DNA from: Nitrospirota bacterium
Lineage (GTDB): Bacteria; Nitrospirota; Thermodesulfovibrionia; Thermodesulfovibrionales; JdFR-86
Assembly (NCBI GenBank): GCA_030667205.1
Contig: DAOUWH010000041.1
Span: 1-10,035 of the forward strand
Direction: 5' to 3'
Length of the DNA: 10,035 nucleotides
Below, piece by piece: positions 6,698 to 10,035 of this stretch. The position numbers and the translations under genes were made by a program. The notes below the pieces were generated by a model that did not search any database, was not told the origin of the DNA, and saw only the letters and a program-made list of their open reading frames with translations. Position 1 is the stretch's first letter; every line of letters starts with the position of its first letter.

Positions 6698-8040
6698 GCC
6701 ATTTTTCCCTTTATAACACCTGCTATCCTTTTTCCAAGCCTTTTTATAAGTTTTAAGTCCTCGCCCTCGAGCATCACCCGTATCTTGGGCACCGTGCCGG
6801 AGGGGCGAACGAGGATTCTCCCGGAACTGCCGAGCTTCTGCTGGGCGTCCTTTATCGAGTCTTTTATTTCCGGGTGCGAGGAAAAGCCGCTCCCCCTCTT
6901 GACCGGAATGTTTATGAGGACCTGCGGATAAAGCTCTATCTCCCCGGCAAGGCTTGAGAGCGGCCTGGCTGTCTTCTTCATCAGGTGAAGCACGTGGAGG
7001 GCCGTTATCGGGCCGTCGCCGGTCGTGTTGTAGTCGAAAAAAACAATGTGCCCCGACTGCTCGCCGCCGAGGTTGAAGCCGCCCTTAAGCATCCGCTCGG
7101 TCACGAACCTGTCGCCGACCTTTGTCCTGATGAGGCGGATGCCATGGCGCTCGAGATATTTTTCAAGTCCGATGTTGCTCATCACGGTGGCCACCACCGC
7201 ATCGCCCGCGAGCCTGCCCATCTGCTTCATCTCTACGGCCCACATCCCCAGCACATGGTCTCCGTCGACCACGTTGCCGTTTTCGTCCACAAAAAGCGCC
7301 CTGTCGGCGTCGCCGTCATGGGCCACCCCGGCGTCAGCCCCGTGTCCTACAACAGCGTCGCAGAGGCCCTCCATGTGGAGCGTGCCGCAGCCGTCGTTTA
7401 TGTTGATGCCGTCGGGGCTGTCATTTATGGTTATGACCTCGGCCCCGAGTTCCCTCAGTACCGCCGGGGTAATCTTGTAAGCCGCGCCGTTTGCGCAATC
7501 CACGACTACCTTCAGGCCCTCAAGCGTCATCCCCTCGGGTATCGTGGACTTTATGTGCTCGGCATACCTTCCAGCTGCGTCCTCAAGCCTGAAGGCCTTG
7601 CCTATTGCCGGGCCCGAAGGCCGCCTTTTGAGTCTGCCGTCGTCCGAGACCAGCCCCTCTATTTTTCCCTCAAGTCCATCGGGGAGCTTAAACCCGTCGG
7701 ATGAGAATATTTTGATGCCGTTGTCCTCGAATGGGTTGTGCGAGGCGGATATGACGATACCGGCATCAAGCCTCAGCGCCCTCGTAAGGAAAGCAATCCC
7801 GGGTGTAGGCACGGGGCCTACGAGCGTGACGTTCATGCCCATGGAGCAAATGCCCGAGGTCAGGGCGCTCTCTATCATGTAGCCCGAGAGCCGCGTGTCC
7901 TTTCCGATGAGCACGGTGTTTCTTCCGTGCTTTTTCCTGAGGACCCTGGCCGCGGCCATCCCGACCCGGAGCACGGTCTCGGGCGTCATCGGATTGGTAT
8001 TTACCCTGCCCCTTATCCCGTCAGTGCCGAAAAGCCTCAT
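6694..8040 (-). CDS. glmM: Phosphoglucosamine mutase GlmM
   Basis: GlmM converts glucosamine-6-phosphate to glucosamine-1-phosphate, the step before GlmU in making UDP-N-acetylglucosamine for peptidoglycan and lipopolysaccharide. The 448-residue protein is full length, opening with the typical FGTDGIRG. The catalytic loop SASHNP puts the phosphorylated serine at 100; the magnesium loop DGDADR is at 242-247; the sugar-binding loop GGEQSGH is at 325-331; and the C-terminal phosphate-binding loop begins RPSGT at 412. In that last loop the family's very common Glu after SGT is Val417, encoded by GTG. The ATG shares one base with the cdaR stop (TGATG), and AAGGAG lies 5 nt before it. The position after cdaA-cdaR is the conserved c-di-AMP module; CdaA activity is known to be modulated by GlmM in Firmicutes. 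Confidence 0.97.
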   Translation of the reverse strand: MRLFGTDGIRGRVNTNPMTPETVLRVGMAAARVLRKKHGRNTVLIGKDTRLSGYMIESALTSGICSMGMNVTLVGPVPTPGIAFLTRALRLDAGIVISASHNPFEDNGIKIFSSDGFKLPDGLEGKIEGLVSDDGRLKRRPSGPAIGKAFRLEDAAGRYAEHIKSTIPEGMTLEGLKVVVDCANGAAYKITPAVLRELGAEVITINDSPDGININDGCGTLHMEGLCDAVVGHGADAGVAHDGDADRALFVDENGNVVDGDHVLGMWAVEMKQMGRLAGDAVVATVMSNIGLEKYLERHGIRLIRTKVGDRFVTERMLKGGFNLGGEQSGHIVFFDYNTTGDGPITALHVLHLMKKTARPLSSLAGEIELYPQVLINIPVKRGSGFSSHPEIKDSIKDAQQKLGSSGRILVRPSGTVPKIRVMLEGEDLKLIKRLGKRIAGVIKGKMA

Positions 8041-8675
8041 CAGCGCTCCTTCACTATAACTATCTCAACGGTCACGGACTCTGTAACGGGCCTGATATCC
8101 CCTCCGGGGCTTGCGACCTTTACTTCCCGTTCCAGGGTTTTCGAGGCCCCGGAGATGTCAACAGGCTCCGTCCTGACCCCTTTTAATTTCTTAAGTTCCG
8201 ATTCGCCCCCCGCAACTGTTACATTGCCCGGAGAGACCTTCATCCGCATGACCTTAAAACCCTTCATGGGCTCGCCCACAATATCCGGCTTTACGGGGAC
8301 GCTCTTCTCCGAGGTCTCCTCCAGGGTGACCGTTACGGTCGAGGGGTTCATGGTGATAAGCCTCACAAAAACGGGCAGCTTGATATTGTCCTTTCCGATG
8401 TTGATCCGGCTGCTGCCAACAGGCAGACCCTCCAGGTCCAGGCTTATTTGCATATCCTCGGATGTCAGGTTCTTGATGAGCCTTTCGTGCCCATTAAGGA
8501 CTACCACAGTGGAAGACACAGTTGCGGTCTCAACAACCATAAGGCCCTGGGGGATGTTTTTAAACTCAAGGGGAACTGCCATGGAAATGCCTGAATGGCC
8601 CCTTGATATCACAAATACCCAGAGCGCCACTGCCAGCACTACCGATGCTATCTTCAGCCAGATGTTCTTCCTCAC
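8040..8675 (-). CDS. cdaR: CdaR-like YbbR-domain regulator of diadenylate cyclase
   Basis: This is an extracytoplasmic, membrane-anchored protein. One hydrophobic helix (about 6-24) is followed by two YbbR repeats, roughly 30-120 and 122-208. The second shows the usual PVKPDIVGEPMKGF opening and a VSPGNVTVAG segment. In Firmicutes, CdaR binds and modulates the diadenylate cyclase CdaA. This version has two repeats rather than the four of Bacillus CdaR; two or three are common outside Firmicutes. The start is GTG at 8675, forming the 4-nt overlap GTGA with the cdaA stop, so translation is probably coupled. An AAGG about 11 nt upstream is a weak ribosome binding site. Its identity rests on the YbbR pattern together with its position between cdaA and glmM. 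Confidence 0.92.
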   Translation of the reverse strand: MRKNIWLKIASVVLAVALWVFVISRGHSGISMAVPLEFKNIPQGLMVVETATVSSTVVVLNGHERLIKNLTSEDMQISLDLEGLPVGSSRINIGKDNIKLPVFVRLITMNPSTVTVTLEETSEKSVPVKPDIVGEPMKGFKVMRMKVSPGNVTVAGGESELKKLKGVRTEPVDISGASKTLEREVKVASPGGDIRPVTESVTVEIVIVKER

Positions 8676-9442
8676 GGTGACCCCGCCTTCTTTCCGGTAA
8701 ATATGTCCGTAAGCATGTCCCTCAGGGTACCCATATCGAGGTGGGTATCGAGCCTTCCGTTGAGGGACATCGATATCTGGCCCGTCTCCTCCGAGACGAC
8801 TATCACCACGGCGTCGGTCTCCTCAGTGAGGCCCAGCGCGGCCCGGTGGCGTGTGCCGAGGGACTTGCTAATGCGGGTAGCGGGTGCTATGGGCAGGAAG
8901 CAGCCTGCCGCGATAATCTTATTACCCCTGATTACGACCGCACCGTCGTGTATTGGAGAGCTCGGGTGGAATATGCTCCTGAGGAGTTCCTTCGAGACCC
9001 GGGCATCAAGCGGGGTGCCGAGCTCGACGAAGTCCCTGAGCTTCGTATCGCGCTGGATGACTATCAGGGCGCCTATCTTGCGATTGGCCATCGAGATGGA
9101 AGCCCTTACTATCTCCTCCAGGCTCTTAAGCTCCTCGGCGGAGGTGAAGGCCGGCAGAAAAGACGCCTCTCCCATCCTGGCAAGCGCCCTCCGTATCTCG
9201 GGCTGGAATATCACTATCAGGGCGATTACGATATAGACCCAGAAGCTCTGAAGCAGCCAGTCCAATGTGTAAAGGGGCAGCAGCCTCGAAAGCACCGAGG
9301 CCATAAGCAAAAGCACAAGCCCGACCAGCATCTTCGCGGCCTTCGTCCCCCTGATAAGGAGCAGGAGGCGGTAAAGTATCAGGGACACAAGCGCAATGTC
9401 CAGCAGGTCGCGCCAGCCGAGCTGTTTAAGGAACTCTATCAT
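8672..9442 (-). CDS. cdaA: Diadenylate cyclase CdaA (c-di-AMP synthase)
   Basis: CdaA condenses two ATP into cyclic di-AMP, a second messenger controlling potassium and osmolyte transport and cell-wall homeostasis. Three hydrophobic helices (about 12-30, 35-54 and 62-79) precede the DAC (DisA_N) domain at about 85-245. The catalytic DGA is at 166-168 within SSPIHDGAVV, and the second active-site motif RHR is at 198-200 within GTRHRAALGL; VSEETG follows at 216-221. All three are intact, so activity is expected. The length of 256 residues is close to Bacillus CdaA. The start ATG overlaps the upstream deaminase stop by 4 nt (ATGA); the only ribosome-site-like sequence is almost adjacent to the ATG, so expression probably relies on coupling. 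Confidence 0.96.
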   Translation of the reverse strand: MIEFLKQLGWRDLLDIALVSLILYRLLLLIRGTKAAKMLVGLVLLLMASVLSRLLPLYTLDWLLQSFWVYIVIALIVIFQPEIRRALARMGEASFLPAFTSAEELKSLEEIVRASISMANRKIGALIVIQRDTKLRDFVELGTPLDARVSKELLRSIFHPSSPIHDGAVVIRGNKIIAAGCFLPIAPATRISKSLGTRHRAALGLTEETDAVVIVVSEETGQISMSLNGRLDTHLDMGTLRDMLTDIFTGKKAGSP

Positions 9443-9924
9443 ACCCTCTTGTTAAGCCACTTCGTGGGGTTGGCCGCATGGTAGCCGCCGTTTCCGTCGG
9501 AGTAGACCACGCGGGCGATTTTCGAATTAAGTATCATCCTCTTGCACATCATGCAGGGCTCTGAGGGGCATTCTCCAGAGTCGCCGTCGGTGCCCGATAT
9601 ATAGATGGTCGCGCCATCGAGCTCTTCGGCCGAGGCCCGGATTATCGCGTTTGCCTCGGCATGCACGCTGTGGCAGAGCTCGTACCTTTCGCCGTGCGGG
9701 ACCTCACGCTCCTCCCTCGTGCACTTGCCCACCTCGAGGCAGTCCTTCATCCCCCTGGGAGCTCCGTTGTAGCCTGTGCTTACGATGGAGTTATGCTTGG
9801 TGAGAACGGACCCGTACTTGCGCCTCATACACGTGGCCCTGCGCGAGACAGCGACCGCTATGTGTATGAAATACTCGTCCCATCCGGGTCTTGAGGGTTT
9901 GGAGGAGCCTTTCTTCCTTTTCAC
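9439..9924 (-). CDS. dCMP deaminase (ComEB-like), first gene of the operon
   Basis: This is a zinc-dependent deaminase turning dCMP into dUMP, the precursor for thymidylate synthesis. The catalytic zinc motifs are HAEAN (88-92, ligand His88 and proton-shuttling Glu90) and PCMMC (123-127, ligands Cys124 and Cys127). Other family features are WDEYFIHIA (15-23), GYNGAPRG (51-58) and a Cys/His-rich stretch (Cys62, Cys68, His77, Cys84) as seen in ComEB-type enzymes. The length of 161 is normal. The start is GTG at 9924: an in-frame stop lies four codons upstream, no other start codon precedes the conserved domain, and no ribosome binding site is visible. In Bacillus the equivalent gene, comEB, lies next to comEC; here three genes intervene. 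A cytidine or RibD-type deaminase is less likely given the motif set. Confidence 0.93.
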   Translation of the reverse strand: MKRKKGSSKPSRPGWDEYFIHIAVAVSRRATCMRRKYGSVLTKHNSIVSTGYNGAPRGMKDCLEVGKCTREEREVPHGERYELCHSVHAEANAIIRASAEELDGATIYISGTDGDSGECPSEPCMMCKRMILNSKIARVVYSDGNGGYHAANPTKWLNKRV

Positions 9925-9932
9925 GGCACTTT

Positions 9933-9941
9933 ATTTTAGCA
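9933..9941 (-). promoter_or_regulatory. Extended -10 promoter of the comEB-cdaA-cdaR-glmM-comEC operon
   Basis: Read on the minus strand, TGCTAAAAT combines the extended -10 TGn with a -10 hexamer matching consensus at five of six positions. No good -35 is visible at the expected distance, as is usual for extended -10 promoters. Transcription would start around 9924-9926, at or next to the GTG start codon, so the transcript would be nearly leaderless, in agreement with the absent ribosome binding site. Confidence 0.5.
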
Positions 9942-9963
9942 TATCCCCGTCCCGCCGGGATAT
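9941..9963. promoter_or_regulatory. Perfect inverted repeat upstream of the operon, candidate operator
   Basis: ATATCCC (9941-9947) and GGGATAT (9957-9963) form a perfect 7-bp inverted repeat around the 9-base spacer CGTCCCGCC. It touches the first base of the extended -10 and covers the spacer and -35 region of the putative operon promoter, about 16-38 bp before the expected start. It has no T tract, so it is a poor terminator; a dimeric regulator site is the simpler reading. Confidence 0.4.
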
Positions 9964-9990
9964 TACGGGAAAGGGTGGCCGAGAGGGTTT

Positions 9991-10033
9991 AAAACGGCAC
10001 TATGCCTGCCAGACCCCCGGTATCGGGGTGCCG
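9991..10033 (-). terminator. Possible terminator or structured RNA of an upstream minus-strand transcript
   Basis: CGGCAC (9995-10000) pairs perfectly with GTGCCG (10028-10033), and the enclosed bases contain CCCCG-GTAT-CGGGG (10015-10028), which competes for one base. An alternative hairpin GGCA-CTA-TGCC lies at 9996-10006. On the minus strand these stems are followed by TTTT (9994-9991), as in a weak intrinsic terminator for a gene beyond the right edge. From 9964 to the edge I see no supported gene on either strand. Confidence 0.3.
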
Positions 10034-10035
10034 CA

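Noticed and set aside
6985..7704. 239-codon plus-strand open frame opposite glmM
   Set aside because: The translation has no recognisable domain and mirrors the glmM codons; glmM is certain on the other strand.
7738..8700. 320-codon open frame on the plus strand opposite glmM and cdaR
   Set aside because: It lies wholly antisense to two strongly supported genes, has no family motifs, and is the usual shadow frame of GC-rich DNA.
9968..10035. Plus-strand resemblance to the 5' half of a class II tRNA (tRNA-Ser-like GTGGCCGAGAGG)
   Set aside because: The D-loop would be about 15 nt, no 5-bp anticodon stem with a 7-nt loop can be formed, and the 3' half is outside the window.

Overview
The window looks like chromosomal DNA of a GC-rich Gram-negative bacterium. 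It has an outer-membrane type IV pilus secretin, and a dCMP deaminase-CdaA-CdaR-GlmM-ComEC gene order that recalls Desulfobacterota or Nitrospirota-like lineages; that placement is inference, since no rRNA or other marker is present. Every gene belongs to a family I can place or describe. I see no insertion sequence, prophage, CRISPR array, toxin-antitoxin pair or confident tRNA.

The left part (1-4204) reads rightwards: the end of pilQ, an M29-family metalloaminopeptidase overlapping pilQ by 22 nt, a 131-bp AT-rich imperfect palindrome, cutA, a membrane-anchored calcineurin-like phosphoesterase, then a YhcC/TIGR01212-type radical SAM protein with a good promoter of its own. The right part (4201-9924) reads leftwards as one tightly packed operon: dCMP deaminase (ComEB-like), cdaA, cdaR, glmM, comEC, and a 65-residue helical protein with a histidine ladder. 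Successive junctions are 4-, 4-, 1- and 4-nt overlaps, then a 16-nt gap containing a consensus Shine-Dalgarno. The two gene sets meet tail to tail inside a single TTAA.

The operon joins two themes. CdaA makes c-di-AMP, CdaR regulates CdaA, and GlmM makes glucosamine-1-phosphate for cell-wall precursors; this is the known c-di-AMP/peptidoglycan module. The dCMP deaminase and ComEC that bracket it are the comEB/comEC pair of the Bacillus competence operon. With pilQ nearby, the window holds three parts associated with natural DNA uptake. I did not find a clearly new multi-gene system. The points most worth a second look are the split comEB...comEC arrangement, the His-ladder protein, a Glu-to-Val change in the GlmM phosphate loop, the AT-rich palindrome that supplies a stop codon, and two promoters that would give almost leaderless transcripts.
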